The notes: a model not told the origin generated them from the letters alone. Shown: positions 36,035-50,195, numbered from the stretch's first letter. The stretch is 64,000 bases of DNA from Burhinus oedicnemus (GCA_008921705.1 VFFE01007869.1:2300896-2364895); one strand, 5' to 3'. A program made the numbers and translations.

Positions 36035-39000
36035 GCAGTGAGAGCCCTCAGCTCCCTGCCATAATCACTGGCCATTTGCTATCCGCATCACTGCAACAGC
36101 CAGCGCTAACGAGGCAGCTGACGGACAGCACTGATGCTGACCAAATGCATTTCTGTATAGGAGCATTAAAATTAAAGATGGACCCCCAAAAGCTACAGAG
36201 CAACCAAAAACCCCAGTCGCTACAGAAAAAGTATTCTTCATTGTACCAGTTTTTCACCGTGTTTGCTGTCTGCTGCACGCTACGGGAAGCACAACTCTTG
36301 ATGTGATCTTTGGGAAACGCGGATTCCTACCAAAACTCTGTACCGCTCTCCAACCGACACCTTTTACCTCTAAACTTAAGGACGGTGCGAATGAGAGCTG
36401 AGGTCAGAGCTGTTCAGCTTTGGGTTTTTCTACTTTACATTGGAGGTCAAGACTGCAAAAACACTCTTAGCTGGAAATTACATTTTGGCTCCGCACCGGT
36501 CACTGCGTGGGAGCTGGGGGAGCAAGGCACCCTCAGAACATACCAGCTTTTTAGGCTTTTGCCTGGTGGGATTGCTTTCCACAAGAAACTTTCAATTTCC
36601 AACTGGGAAATTTTCCATTTTCCAACCAAGAGAGAATCTGAAGTAAACGCTAAACACATGCGCCACTGAACCAAAGGGAAATCTTTACAAGCAGAAGAGC
36701 CAACAGAGCCAGTAAAATAAGAAGTCATTCTGAAATGAAATCACTAAATCAAGACTTTGTTTGAAATGTTACCCACGCATGAGGACATTGTTCTTGAAGT
36801 TTAATCTCAATAAGGAAGTAAAATTTTATTTCTGGATTCCAAGTCCTCAAAACTTTAAACTGACTGATATTTTTCAAATTATTATTCCACTGGGACCCAG
36901 ACCAGACATTGTTTTTACCTATTAAAATATAACCAATATCCAGTTACTACAGTCTGTAACATAAATCATGGAAGAAGGAGTTTTAAGTATTTTTTTTTTT
37001 TCCTAAGTAGACAGCAGTCATCTTTTAGATAAAGTATCATCCCAAAGAAACAACACAATATTGCAGAAGAGACCATAGGAAATCCCTCGCGGCTCCTCCT
37101 CAGCACAGTCCTTGCAGCGCTCGCTGCATTTAGGAAGCAGCTAAAACTGTTTTGTTGATTTGGGGTGCATGCCACAATTTCAATGATTGGTCTCTAACCT
37201 GGACTTCCACTACTGAAACTCTACAGGTTCACAAAGTGCGTTGGCAAAATGAGACATCTAAACGCATTTGGGGAACGATCTGGGGGGAATCTCCGAGTTG
37301 GAGTTTAAACTAGCATGGAATCGGCCACACGCTGTCATGCTTTGTACTTCTCCAAACCTACAGAATATAAAACTGGTGTTATAACTGCAGAGAAGTTCAC
37401 CAGCCTTTCTTTGTACTTAGGCTCAAACTTCAGACACTTTTTTTGTAAAGTAGTAAGAATCACTTTTTCTCCATTGTTACAGAAAAATTACAAAAGGCAC
37501 AAGTGTTCTTACAGTTTTGAGACACAAGACACTGGAGGCTGAAGTCCTATTCTAGCTATGTTTTTTTCCTATTTTTAACTTGATCTCACTAGGCTTGGGA
37601 AAACGCTCTCCATCTTCACGGGCAGTCTAAAAAAAAAAAAAAAATAAAAATTTAGTAACAAACTAGTTCCCAAAGCTTAAAAGCAGCAACAAAAATCAAT
37701 ACTATGCAAACAAATCCTCTCGGTAAAACAACTCTGCAGTGCTCTCGAAGCACTGGAGAAGCGTTATTACAGTCGAGAAGAGTCCCACTGCGCGAGGAGA
37801 AGGTGCTGGAGAGCAGCAGAGTCTCGGGGAGGGCAGCGAACCTGGCTGTTAGACGTTTCAAGGAGTAGGTTGTCCCTCATTTCGCAAGAGGAATAGTACG
37901 AGGATGTTGTCCCACAGCTCTGGTTCAGATTATACAGCACGGAAAGGCAGACGGAATAGGAAAGGCTAAAGAAAAAGTTCTCATTCATAGAAAAACATTC
38001 ATTTTGCAGTCTATATATTATGCCGAGCTTTCAGCCTCCGCAAATGCGTAGAACAAATAGTCTGTTACAAAACCAGTCTGATGTCTTAGGAAGGAGCAAA
38101 GAGAAAACATATTGACTCAGAAGACGCCGTCTCTCTCTGACCTGCTGCAAGAACACCAGGATCCCCACAGCATTATTTTAATCAATGTTTCTTTTCACTG
38201 GTCTCTCAAGCAAAATTACAGCATCAGTTTGTTCTTCCTGAGCTGACAACACTCTAAATTCTACAACTGGTGGCGTTACATTCATGCCTGTGAAAAAAAT
38301 GCTTTACTCATTAGTGCTTTTTGTTTAAAGTGACTAATCCCATTCATCTTTCCCATCTGTTTGAGGATTTCTCTGAACAGAAGAACGAATGAGTACATTA
38401 CACCGTGTAATCCCTCTGAGGTTTGCTCGGGAGCGGGGTTGCAGGAGCTTCTCACGTGCCCAGGACAAGGCGAGGGCGACAGCCGCCCCCTGGCCCCGAG
38501 CCCCACGTTGACACCGGGGTTTGACAAACCTCAAAGCAGCAAACGTCTCAGCCTCGCGGGCAAAACTTCAGCAGTTTGTGGAATTCGGCTAGGAAACAAG
38601 GATATGTTTCCAAAATATATCTGTAAGTTATACCGGGAAAATAAACAGCACCCATAGGGTACAACTCCCTTGTACAAAACTGACCACTCAGCCAAAAAAC
38701 ATTTTTAAGGACAAACCGATCTGCCATATTAAAACCCACAATTTTCTCCAGATATCCAGAACAATGCCATCCCACAAGACCTCTTCTGCTTTGCCACTTC
38801 TGAAGAAAATACTTCTCCAATATTCATTTGCTCCCACAACCATAAACCCGCAAATATTCTTTGCATTTCGGTACACATTTATCTCCTCAAACAGCTTTAT
38901 GATTAGCTACGTAAGACACGAGGAGTCTAGTCTGTAACTCCTTCTAGGAGTCAACGGCCAGTCTTACGCAAATGCTAAGGGCTTGTCCCATGGATATTTA

Positions 39001-39495
39001 TGTGTAATATTACAGCAGTTGCACGGAATTTAAAAAAAAAAAAAAGATTACTCATAGTGGAGATAATATAACCATTTAGATAAAGAAGAAAAACTGCTGA
39101 GGTGGGGTTTTTTGTTGGTTTGGGGTTTTTTTGCTTAGGCAAATGCTTTTTGAGGTTTCTTGAGGTCATCGCATTACAATTGCCATTTCCAATGGCAAAA
39201 CGCCTCCATCCCTAGAGATTGTCTAAATACTACTTGGGACATGGAGCTTGAGAAAAGGTTTACTTTCTTTTTTTGTGGAATTAAATGCATTTCACTGCGG
39301 TATTTCTGAGTTAAAAATAGCTTCAACAGCTCTCCCCTCTGCTTTCTCCACAGCTGCTGCTTCATCGGGAGGGGGGAGGAAGAGGAGGAGAGCAGGAAGC
39401 AAATGCCATGCCAGAACCCTACCCTGCTCCCTGGCTCACCACCTTCTTCCCTTTAGATTAAGGAAAAACGATTGAAAACAATAAAATAAGGAATT
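36035..39495. other. unique non-coding DNA
   Basis: No gene is supported. An A run lies at about 37629-37643 and a purine-rich tract at about 39367-39403. Open frames of 60-119 codons on both strands lack domains. Confidence 0.5.
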
Positions 39496-39501
39496 TTATT
39501 G

Positions 39502-39792
39502 ATGGGACCAGTCTTTTTTCAGTGGTGCCCAGTGACAGGACAAGAGGTAATGGGCACAAACTGGAACATAGGAAGTTCCATCTGAACATGAGGAGGAACT
39601 TCTTGACTTTGAGGGTGGCAGAGCCCTGGAACAGGCTGCCCAGAGAGGTGGTGGAGTCTCCGACTCTGGAGACATTCCAAACCCGCCTGGACGCCATCCT
39701 GTGCAACCTGCTGTAGGTGACCCTGCTCTGGCAGGGGGGTTGGACGAGATGATCTCCAGAGGTCCCTGCCAACCCCGGTGATTCTGTGAATA
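39502..39792 (+). mobile_element. CR1 LINE 3' end fragment (copy 4)
   Basis: About 290 bp of CR1 3' terminus on the plus strand, nearly colinear with the matching part of copy 1 at 11.8-12.2 kb. By eye the two agree at more than nine positions in ten. The frame carries [20 protein letters not shown] and [15 protein letters not shown], and stops after CNLL where copy 1 reads on (TAG in place of a tryptophan codon region). The tail ends in CCCCGGTGATTCTGTGAAT. Copies 1 and 4 form one young subfamily with an ATTCTGT end. Confidence 0.95.
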
Positions 39793-39794
39793 TC

Positions 39795-42700
39795 TACATC
39801 AACTGTTTCTAATAAAAAGTAAAGTTTCTCTGGTGACTAGTAGGATATTACCCAATATCTAAAGCATTTTTTTTCTCTTCAGTAAATCAACATGTAACAC
39901 ATTGTAAAGTAATAGTTTTACAACTGATAGCATTTTATGTTCCCCATTCCAATGTTCTTGAATTGCATTTTTGGAGTTCTGGGTTTGTATTTTTTCAGGA
40001 CTTTTTCTGTAACTGCAGCATTTGCTAAGCCAGAGTGGATTTACCGACTTCAACAGGACTACTCTTCTCTTTTAAAATCAGGGATATGCCTTGGTGTTTT
40101 TTTGAGCTGGAGTCTCAAAATCTTAGGTTTTGACACACATTCTTTTTTCCACTCTTTGCAAATCTGCTAAAAAGATAGTGCAAGGGCTTCTCGCTACTGC
40201 TCGCTTTTTTTTTTTTCATTATTAAGTCACTGAAGATCTTTAAGGTGTTTGGTAAAAGTACTTTCTTGCAACCACTGAGTAGTTCCCTTGATGAGTGTAA
40301 CAACTTTCACAGAGAGGCATTTACCCAAACAGACTAGATTTTACCTGTTTCTCTCTATGTATTTGAGAAATTGGTAGCGCTAGTTTTGTGGTTCCTCTGA
40401 ACCGATAGTTTTTGGATGGCCTTTAAGAAACCATCCCATGAGATGTTCTAGAAAGACACTGGGAGATGTTGGAAGACACAGCTCTATAGCCAGCTGCGAA
40501 AGAAGTAGCCCAGTCTGTGTCATAGACATAGGAATAGCGCAAAAGTTCATAAAAAAAGCATGAAGATCAGTGCAAATGGAAAAGACCATATGAAAGGGCC
40601 AGACAGCAGAACGGGTTTTAAGGAACGGCATGAATTAATTGGTACACAGCCCTGAACGTGTGGCTTCGTTCAAATGAGAATGGGACAAGAAAGGGAAGAA
40701 GTTTCATCCTCAGGTTAGAGGACACGAAGTAAAACCTACCCTACAGCTTACAGAATAACGAAGCTAAGCGATGGCCGTAGTTCTGCCTGGTGACCTGCCA
40801 ACCTCCAGATGCATCTTCGCTGACACCAGGCCTTCACCACACTGAAAATAATAAAACAATTAAGTGAGCAGGTTCTTTGTGTCTATGTTTCCCTGGCTCT
40901 TTTCCTTTCCAAAATAACTTCTATAAATAAAGGCGAAATACGTATGAAGTTCAACAGCAGGTTTTTTGGTTAGGTTTGGGGTGGGGGTGGGTGTTGCAAA
41001 ATTGTGGTTTTCAGCTGTTGAAATATGCTGAAGGAGAACAAGCTTGATGTAAAGAGCTCACATCAGAAGGACAAGCAGCTGACTCTTAAGCATTTATGTC
41101 CTCCTTCATCTGAAACCTGCAACAAGACATGGGGAAAAAAAATACACCCAGATTGAGGTGTAATTCAGGGGCAGGAGTTTAAATACTCTGGTGATTTAAG
41201 CACTTATCCTCAAGCACCTTTGTTCTAAACCGCAATGATCTTCAGTCAGGGTCCTGACAGTGACCTCATCACTGCCAAACTTTCACTCATTTCTGGGAAA
41301 CTAGAGAATTTAGCCACGGTTTCAGTGTTCAGGGTACGACTTCTTCATCCTGCTTGAATAATTCAAATTGTGTCTGAAATAGCAGCTAAGAAAGTTGTGT
41401 GTGCAAGTTGGAGTAAATGGGATTTACCTATTCAGCAGGAAAACCCGCTTTTCCAGCCACACAAATTTAGCAGAAAAATTGAGTTCATTTGGCTAAAATG
41501 ACCGTAAAAGAAAGTGATATCAGGAGGGAGGCCTTGCTCTGTTTTGGACAGGAATTTCAGGCACCTGAGAGTTTGAAATATTAAGGTCATCCTAAAAACA
41601 GGCAACAGCTCTTCGTAACACAATCTTTAACAAAGTCAATAGGAAACCTGGGTGAGGGGGCGACCTACCTGAAATGCTACAGAAATAAGAATTCTCTCCC
41701 TTTTTATCCTTTTTTTAAACTTGCCTTAGCTCTATTCAGCTATACTAAATAAAAACACAGAACAAAGGAATATATAAACCAGAGACATCATAAAACAATA
41801 TACAGTTGAGCTGGCGAAGGCACATATTTGTAGCTTATTAGAACCCAAATGGAAAAGGTCTAAACTGAATAACCAATAAAACGTTCTTGGCTTATTTAAC
41901 TCACAAGATGAGGTTGTTAATGCCAGACCACTGCACGATTTATTTTGTGCTCATGACATCAGCTTTGGAAATATGAGCTAAGGTCAAAAACCAAGACACA
42001 TTCTGGATGATATTCAAAACATCATTTGGTATTGACCGAAGCACATTATACACCAAGAAATGCAGAAAAAGAAATGTCACTTAATAGATCTCCTGTCTGG
42101 TACTCATCTGGACTATTTCTTCTACATGCTCAAAATTTACCACCCCGTGGTTTTGTTTGCAATATAAAGCAAATGGTACGAGAATCTGGATCATATTTCG
42201 AATCCAATAATTTAGTAATGCAATCTGGTCTGTACTTTTTTAATAATCCATACAGCAAAACTGAAGGGCAGAACATCAGCTGGCTGTTAATCACCATGTT
42301 AACATGAAACTCACCATATATATAACAACTTACAGTATGGCAGTGCTTTCCAGGACGCACAGTTGCTCTCCTCTTGGTGAGGTGGACAGAAGTGGTGATA
42401 CAGATGCTGGTTCCTCCCAAAATCTTGTATTTGATTGATAAGTGAGAACTGAAATTAAATAAAAAACTTAATTTAATACTCCTAATCATGCTCAGCACTT
42501 GCACCTGAAAACTCTTCCTACCACATTTCAGTAGAAAGTGCGTAAATAAGAGACGAGGGCAGAGGTACAGCAAAGACGATGTCCGTGTTACGTTGCTTTT
42601 TCCTAAGCAAGCTGCAAATGCTACCGATGGGCACGGTGAGCAAACAGCAAGGGGAAAGTGTGCACGGGTGACATGAAGGATCGTGAATAAATCATGCACC

Positions 42701-43500
42701 TTTAAATCTATGTATTTTAGTAATTACAAGATTCTCCCCCCTAAGGAGAAATGAAAGCACGTTGCAAATCAAGAAATTCTTATCAGTTTTTGTTTTCTTA
42801 CTGGTAGCAATGTAAGTCACTATCTAAGTACAAGTAACAGCCAACGGTGTCACATGCCATGACTCACGATTACTGCAGCAAAAGAATCATTAAAAGTTTG
42901 CCACGTTTTTGGCACCAGTATGACATAGATGGAGACACGAGGAGACACTGATGGACAAATGATGTGCTTTGAACTTTCAAAAATACCTTAGTTTCCTTCC
43001 TGTAAATGATGATTTTCTACTTGCATTGTCACAGTATCTTCAAGCCCCAGTCTATTATGCTACACCTGTACAAAAACATGATACTGCTGTACTAAACTGC
43101 TGTCAGCAAAAAGAATGTGCACTCAGTTCTTCTAAGTGCATAGAGTTGTTAACAACAATAGTCATCTTTACAGGATCAAGATGAAACCAAAGAATCAGAC
43201 TAAACGACTCTTACCACAGACTACTATTAAGTTGCTATGAGCCTGGAAAAGGAAAGAAACAAAAGGCAACATACAGCTAGTCACAATATCTTAGGATATT
43301 TAGAAATTAAAGAGATTTGGAATCCTTCATACATAATCATGTCTCCCATGAAAAGTCAATGCAAGTTCTTCAAAGGTGACCCAGACCTGCGCTTTACGCA
43401 GCTATTTGCACTAGAATGATTGTAAAAATCCATCATACTAATGGTACTTTTGTCTTACAATATTTTAAGATTGCCCTTGTTACTGGACAGACTTGCTCTG
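39795..43500. other. unique AT-rich non-coding DNA
   Basis: No gene is supported. A G-rich tract at 40978-40991 has three G runs separated by single T, one short of a canonical quadruplex motif. The 189-codon minus frame at 42130-42699 has no recognisable domain or flanking splice context. Confidence 0.5.
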
Positions 43501-43504
43501 CTAG

Positions 43505-43559
43505 CTGCTTTGTGTACTTCAAGTACGTGGACAGTGACAACTCACGAAGGTCAATTTTG
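43505..43559 (+). other. candidate exon, 55 bp
   Basis: Seen: ACTTGCTCTGCTAG, 55 bases, then CAATTTTG|GTAAGTCATC. One frame, entered after one base, gives 18 codons, CFVYFKYVDSDNSRRSIL, ending on a codon boundary. The peptide looks protein-like but is not recognised. The acceptor tract is moderate, and the open frame continues on both sides (43416-43604), which weakens the case. Confidence 0.16.
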
Positions 43560-43564
43560 GTAAG

Positions 43565-46500
43565 TCATCACAACATTAAAATGATGCCCAAAAATCCCTT
43601 ATAAAGGCCGATATTAAAAAAACCCAAACAAACCTGAGATATTCCTAATCTGGTTATACACGCAAAACTCTTGCAATTCTGTATCAGAAGCTATGTAAAT
43701 ATTTACACTTTACACGGCCACACTTAGAGCTCCTTCCAATCTACCCGACAAGTTTCTTTCTACTTTTAGACCTGCTGACTTCATTAAACTACGCGGATAA
43801 GGGACATTGTTCTACTTGGCCCCAGTTCAAGACTTTTACCTTGTGCATGTTAAAAAAAAAAATCTTTGTGTGTGCTTGACTGATTTCCAACCAAACCTCA
43901 TCCTGTTGACAAGTGTATTAGATCTGTTGCATCTCACGTATTTCGGTAGAGACACAGATCTTGCAGACAGATCGTTAGCACAATCCAGCAGCTCAAACAC
44001 AGCCCATACAGATGTGCGCAGGACCATAAGGTCTGTTACAAGCTTCAGGCTCCTTCTGTCGGTACCAAACTGGCATTGTCACCTCTCCTCTGCTCCCAGA
44101 CCCTACGTGCCAGATGTCGCTGAGCGGTCAGCATCAGATGATCGATCAGATCAAGGCGCTGACCATTTAACCGGCGCATGGGACACTTACGGGGCTTTGA
44201 CTCAAAGAACAGGGCCCTCCCTCCACCAGGAGCTCAGGCGCACATCCCCAACACGTCGCTTTTCCAGCAAGGCAGACCTGAGCTGCTGGGTAGCCTCAAA
44301 GGTGGCAACATCTTGTTCCATTGTGAAGAAAATCCTGAACCGGCCAGATCCTCCATCCTCCACCAACTAGAGCAAGGTTTGCAAATTGTCGACAAAGGTT
44401 TGGGTAATCCCAGCACATTTTTCCCAGTTTCCAGGCCTTATTAGTCCCTGTGAGAATGCCCTTCTGCAGGGGCAAGGGAAGAAAACCATCTTACAGCACC
44501 ACCGCTTTGAAGAAAAATGAATAATCTCACATCCTTAGGGGACCACGCCGAGGACTCTGTCCTCCAGAACATCCACTAAGAAGTAGTTGGGTTTAATGGC
44601 AAGCAGGTTAAATTCAAGTGTGTTGCACACATCCTGGAGGCCTGACGGGTGCATACAATTATGCCAATACATCTTGGCAGTCACCATTGCCAGGAAAATG
44701 CGTCAGAAGTACCTCAAACCAGGATAATTTGACCTCTGTGGAATGAAATATGCCTCTTGCATTTCCCAAGTCATTTAACAACATTGCCAAATCCCTCAGG
44801 TTTGGTTCAAATATGAAGACACACTGTCTTCCAGTTCAATACATCTTGTTTACACTTCAAGGGAATGAAAAGCAATATAGTATATTTTCCTCCTTGAACA
44901 TAATTAATGTTATTTTTCCAGTAGAAATAGAAAAACATTCATGCATCACTTGATCAACAGCGTGAAGTGTGAGTATCAACACCCACTTGAAGTATTTTTC
45001 CTAGGCTTAAGAGTTCCCCCCACCCTGTCATAATAATCCACTTATTTACATTTCTTTAATTCAGTGCTTCCGTAAACACTGTGAAATCCACATTGTCTAT
45101 CAACCACAGAAATCTGCCTAGAGCTATGGCTGACACCTCTCGTTTTCTACATTTTAGCAGCTAACAAACGCGAGCAAGTCAAATCAAATTCCGCCTCTCC
45201 CACAGAACGCCATCCTAAGAGGTTGTTCAGCGCAGGTTTCAGAGGCTCAGTGATGAAGCCATCTCCTTTGCAAAACACAAACCTTTTGATTACTCTACGG
45301 AGCAGCGTGGAACACCCAGGAAGAACATCTCCAACTCCTTCCCTACACAGCCTGCAAACCTTCACACGTGCGGTTCTACTCACCTCAGCAGAAAAACGAA
45401 TGCTGGTAAGGCAACGCAGGTGTCCCAGGCGGGAGAGACGATGCCCTCTTCTTGTCTTCTCCATGCGTTTCTTTATCATGTCAGTGGAGGGAAACTCTCA
45501 AAACTTTTCAGCAACGGGGCACCTGGGAAAGTTTTACAATTTGCCAATTGTCGCCACGACGTTGACTTTTAAATCAATCGGTACATCCAATTAATTTGCC
45601 ATCTCAGAGCTTGAAAATGAAACTTGAAAAAAGTGCAAACGGAAGAAGAATGAGTCACAGTTTTGTTATTGTTTTCCCTAAACACACAAATAGTCAGATA
45701 GTCTAACAAAGTCGGGGAGTTCCACTGCAGCAACTTCAAAGGAGAGTAAATCCCCATACGCAGAGATTACAACGGCTTTGATGTTCTGAAATAATCTGTA
45801 TTTTTTCCTACAAGTTTAAAGGAATATGTTTTAGAGAATAGGCATCCTTTGACAAATAGCAATCTTTACAAATTTTGATTTTATACGTATTTGTAATGTA
45901 AATTATATGTTAATAATTTAATAGTTAAAACATTATTATTATTATTGTCAGTGCCAGATAAGTGAAAACAGTATTTATAATAGAAACTCACATAGAGACT
46001 GAACTTATAAATATTCTAGTTAATTGGTACAAGTCATCTTTTGTGACCATTAACCTCTGATTTTCAAATTAGTTCCAGATGGGTACAGCCTGACTATTAT
46101 GTGAAGAAAATGCTAATGGAAATGTCCAAACATAAAGCAGAGCTTTACAAACCTGCTAATGTACGGCCCTGCATGACTTACCGGTATTTTCCAGCCATCT
46201 GTCATTTGGTATGTTTTACTTTTCAGTGAGGAAAAACTTGTAGAACTGCAACGTCCCTACCTGCCTCTTTTGATGCATTCTTTTCATTTATCACATCAGG
46301 AAAGGCTGTGAACTTTCAGAACCACATTAAGGACAAGGAGGTGTTACCAGACGCTACGCATTTAACCCCAGGGGAGTCTGCATTAAAATATCGTCTTCTT
46401 CCTCCTTTTTCAGGTCAATGCTCCCGAGAATCGTCGCATGCAACAGTGCTAAATATACCCCTTGGAGACCACTCTGAAGGGAAAAGCAGGTTGCGCCGTA

Positions 46501-48180
46501 CCCGTTCTCCGGGATCAGGCACTGGGAGCCTCCGCTGTTTCAGCCTGAGAATGGAAACACGTTTTTCGTAGGATGAAGTTACCTCCCTAGGCGCTGCAGC
46601 AAGCACGGCCTTTTTACAGTGGCCATTCGACTGTTAAACTGGAGAGAGAGTAAAACCAGGTACATGCCTCGGAAATTAAAAGGAAGTTTGAAGACACAGA
46701 AGTAGTGCTGCCACCACTGTGGCAGCTGACTGCTATGTCATATCAAATTATTTTAAATAAACACTATGAAAATATTCGTAGCAGACACATTAAAACACTA
46801 CAATGTGAGGGGGAGGAGGAAGTGACAAGATTAATACATTTTTTCAAGCTGCTTTAAGGCAGAGCTATTAATCTGGTTTTTATGGAATAGAGTCAAACTC
46901 GATAGCTGTATTTTAAACAAATGAACTTCCTATAATGTGTCAGTAATCAAGCATTAGTCTAACAAAACGTGATCCAACTTGGGGATTTTTTTTTTTTTTT
47001 ACTCTTCATTTTTTTCTTATGCATCTATCACAAGCTTGAATAACAAGTCCAATAATTCCTGAAAATCCAGTCCTAGTCAATGAAATTCCACGGATTTTCT
47101 TTCAATGGTAATTGGGTTGTTGGGTTGAGCCACGTTTATGTACAGAAGGCAAAGCCCCGCGCGCACCTGAAGAGCGACGCAGGTACGCCTATCCAAACTC
47201 ACAACACGGAAGAGCAGCAGAAATCCAGCTAGGCACTCAAGTTAGATCCCAAAATAACTTAAAATATTTTTCTGCCAAAAATGCTGTAGGGATTTTCTGC
47301 TCTTAATCTAATAGTTAAAGCACTTACTCTGGAATACCTGGACTCAATTCTTCCCCTGGAGGGTCTCATCTCCACATCATTTCTCTCATTGACAGAAACT
47401 GCCTAATTTTCCAGCACAGAAATGCACCTACATATCCTCCCCTCTGCTTTGGAAGCCTTGACACGGGACAGAGAGGAAAGCAAAATGCAGGGAATCTCAG
47501 AAAAGGAGCATCAGAGAAAAAAAAAAAAAATCCACATCTTTAAAAGTCATATTTAGATTATCCCTAATTGTTCCTTATTAAGTTAAGTCTTCAAGACAAA
47601 GTTATTAAGAGAATCCACCTAATGTCATAAGACCTACTGCCAGGATGCTGGAAACATACTGACTTGCCACAAAGTACGTTGATGACCCACCGACCCAACC
47701 CACCGGCTACAGATTTGACATCAAAATTTGATACGTTGCACTATCTTTGAGCTGAGCCGAACAAACTCCCCAGCAAGAAACACCATACATGGTGCAAAAC
47801 TCAATATGGTTCAGCTTACACTTCATGCAAAATAATTTTCTGGGATATCTCAGATTCCTAATCACTCTTACAGTCCTACCAGTTTCTTAACCAAAAGGGG
47901 ATAGAGACCCAACTCTGGGTCTACTGCCTGCTAAAAATCATAATTTGTGAGACTTCAACAAGCCGATTCATGCACACATGCAACTCTCCTCATTCCACAA
48001 ATACTCTTATACAAACTCCAAACTAAATACTTTGACAGTTTAGGACGGCAGTACCTCAGCGGTAAACCTTGAAACAGACGGCACTCCCATCTTACCACGA
48101 GAACACTTCCCAGGCCCCTTTTTCTTCACCATCACATCTTAAGCTCCACTGGGGTTTAACCCCCGTGGGTTCTCATCACA
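43565..48180. other. AT-rich non-coding DNA
   Basis: No gene is supported. The 187-codon plus frame at 43807-44370 has no domain and ends in ordinary sequence. An ATT simple repeat lies at about 45930-45947 and a T15 run at 46986-47000. On the minus strand CTGAG|GTGAGTAG near 45384 follows a good acceptor only 19 bases away, too short to judge. Confidence 0.5.
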
Positions 48181-48187
48181 AAAGCGC

Positions 48188-48285
48188 AGGGGTTCGAAAG
48201 GACCTCTAGAGATCATCTAGTCCAAGCCCCTGCTGAAGCAGGTTCACCTACAGTGATCCCCTAGATCACTCCCAAAGAAGTCTAA
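48188..48285 (-). mobile_element. CR1 LINE 3' tail fragment (copy 5)
   Basis: On the plus strand it reads GGACCTCTAGAGATCATCTA followed by GTCCAAGCCCCTGCTGAAGCA and AGGTTCACCTACAGTGATC, the reverse complement of a CR1 3' untranslated tail (TAGATGATCTCTAGAGGTCC). The terminal octamers and the coding part are missing. About 100 bp survive. The ends are approximate. Confidence 0.8.
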
Positions 48286-48289
48286 TTTG

Positions 48290-50105
48290 ATGCTTCCAGA
48301 TCACTAATCCTTCTATTATTTTTAAATCCTGCTTAATTCTCAGACATTTGCAATATTAAATCATGCACCTTCTTCATGCTCCATTATTGAACCCCACATT
48401 TTATACCAAGAATTTGGTATAAATTCTTATTTGACAAATAAGGTTAGCTTCAAGCTTTCTACAGGAAGTAGAGATGTTGCCTTGGAAAAAGCGTAATCTT
48501 GTTATCACTCCATTTTAATCTGTCAGATTAAAATTCTGACGAATAAATCAAAGTGGGTATTTTGCGCTCTACCTACAAAATCAGTTTTATATTCTACACT
48601 CAATGATCAATCTAGCCTTTGTATTTAATGTCAGCATCCTTTTAAATCTACAGGAAGAGTCCCATTTTAACCAATCCCTGACACATTTCCTTGTATTTTT
48701 TCAAATGCCTGTTTAATGCTTTATTAGGCCTTATTTTTTCATATCACTAAGTTGGATTGATTTTCTTTTGACCCCTTTACTGACAGAGCCATCATATTCC
48801 ACCTGGTTGCAAAATCTGAAGAACAAATTCCACCCGGTGTTTTGGTTTTGCTTTTAAAGAAGCATCATTTTCCCTCGCTCTCTGGCTCGTTCTTAGCTTA
48901 ACGTTTCCTCATCTTCCTCTCACGACAAATTCTCATGTCTGAAGAAATCCCTGGATTTTCAGTGGTGAGATTACACTAGGATTTTATACCTCCTGATAGA
49001 ATGTCTCTTGTTATGTCCCTCAGCAGACATTTGCATTACCAGAACAAAACCCCAGGGAACTCTTTCTCCATCCTCCTGCATCTCTTGTCCTCCAAAGAAT
49101 ACATGGAAAAAAATCAGGAACAAGAAAAAGAGCAAGGTCACCTGCTGCAGTGCCTTCACTTGTGTTAATGAAATCAAAACCTGCTGTCAGGCTGATTCGT
49201 TCCTGCCTTTCTCAGCTTTCTCCAACTCATCCTCTTCAATCAATAAATAAAACCAAACAGTCAATCCAAAGGCCCATTTCTACATTTTCCTAAAAGATGT
49301 ATTTCCTTTGTCAACGTGTTTGAGCTAAGAATGGGATTAAGTGCCTTGAAATGCCTATTCACAAGGACAATGCCACCACATCACAAGAAAATTTTTGCTT
49401 TTTAAAAGTAAATTCCAGAGTGTTCGTAAAGGGCTGACTTCCCTCCAAAGACCCTTATCACCCAGAGGACTACGGTATTTTGCTGTAACAAGGCGAGATA
49501 AACCAAACACTGTGCAAATTACAGTGCATACCCAAATTAATAGACCTTTGCCCAGTGCTCAAAAAACCGTGTCAACTACAGTCCATAACTATCTTGCTCA
49601 TAAAGAGCATTTTGTTCCTTTCCCCCTCTCACCCTGCTCCCCACTTGAGCATTATTCCAAAGATCTTATTTTTGCTCGAGTCCCCAGAGCCCCAGATGTC
49701 TCTCTTGAACGTTTCATAGCACATAAGCAGTGAAATTACTGCTCATTTCCTTCCCTTGTTTCCACTTCATGGTTCCCTGACATTTGCAATTCACTCTCCT
49801 GTCCACTTCCTCCTCCTTTTATCTCCAGTCCAATACTGAGTGTCCTGACATCTTAGGAGCAATAAACTTCCTTCCCAAATTCAAGCCGCTATTATACAGA
49901 AGGCAATTACTTCTAGAATTGCATTTGGCTACCTACTTATTTTCTTCCCTCATGATCTGCTTTCACTTGAAAAATCTGTGTCTCTCATCCTAAAACTAAT
50001 TACTCACCTAACCAAGAAGTTCAACTCCTTCCCGTAATTATTAGCCACATGGCTATTACACAATCCTGTGATACCTTTGCAACATGCAGGTAAACTATGT
50101 AAAGA
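48290..50105. other. pyrimidine-rich non-coding DNA (plus strand)
   Basis: No known gene is seen. The plus strand is noticeably T+C rich from about 47.9 to 51.8 kb. A perfect minus donor TTAG|GTGAGTAA lies at about 50001-50009, but the segment upstream of it contains stops in the frames I checked. Confidence 0.45.
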
Positions 50106-50110
50106 ACTTA

Positions 50111-50158
50111 CCATCATCTGGCACATCTCTGGTGTTTATTTTGAAAAGCTTTGGCTCC
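50111..50158 (-). other. candidate coding micro-exon, 48 bp, phase 1-1
   Basis: On the minus strand GCTGGTCGCTTCTAG is followed by exactly 48 bases and then GATGATG|GTAAGTTCTT, a very strong donor. Only one frame is open. It is entered after two bases and leaves one (a symmetric phase-1 exon), and its peptide EPKLFKINTRDVPDD looks like ordinary protein. A TAA stop of the adjoining frame (50196) separates it from the protein-like frame just upstream. I cannot name it. Strong signals, a length divisible by three and a plausible peptide make it one of the better minus-strand candidates, but alignment or RNA evidence is lacking. Confidence 0.28.
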
Positions 50159-50195
50159 ACTAGAAGCGACCAGCTATGAACACATTGCTGGATGT

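Noticed and set aside
40978..40991. G-quadruplex
   Set aside because: Only three G runs are present; a canonical motif needs four.
42130..42699. 189-codon minus-strand open frame
   Set aside because: No domain is recognised, there is no exon-like splice pair at its borders, and no supporting context.
43807..44370. 187-codon plus-strand open frame
   Set aside because: It contains a lysine run from an A tract, has no recognisable domain, and its serine-, threonine- and arginine-rich composition looks like chance translation of a slightly GC-richer stretch.
45367..45403. Minus-strand 19-bp exon with GAG|GTGAGTAG donor
   Set aside because: Too short to judge and no phase partner was found.
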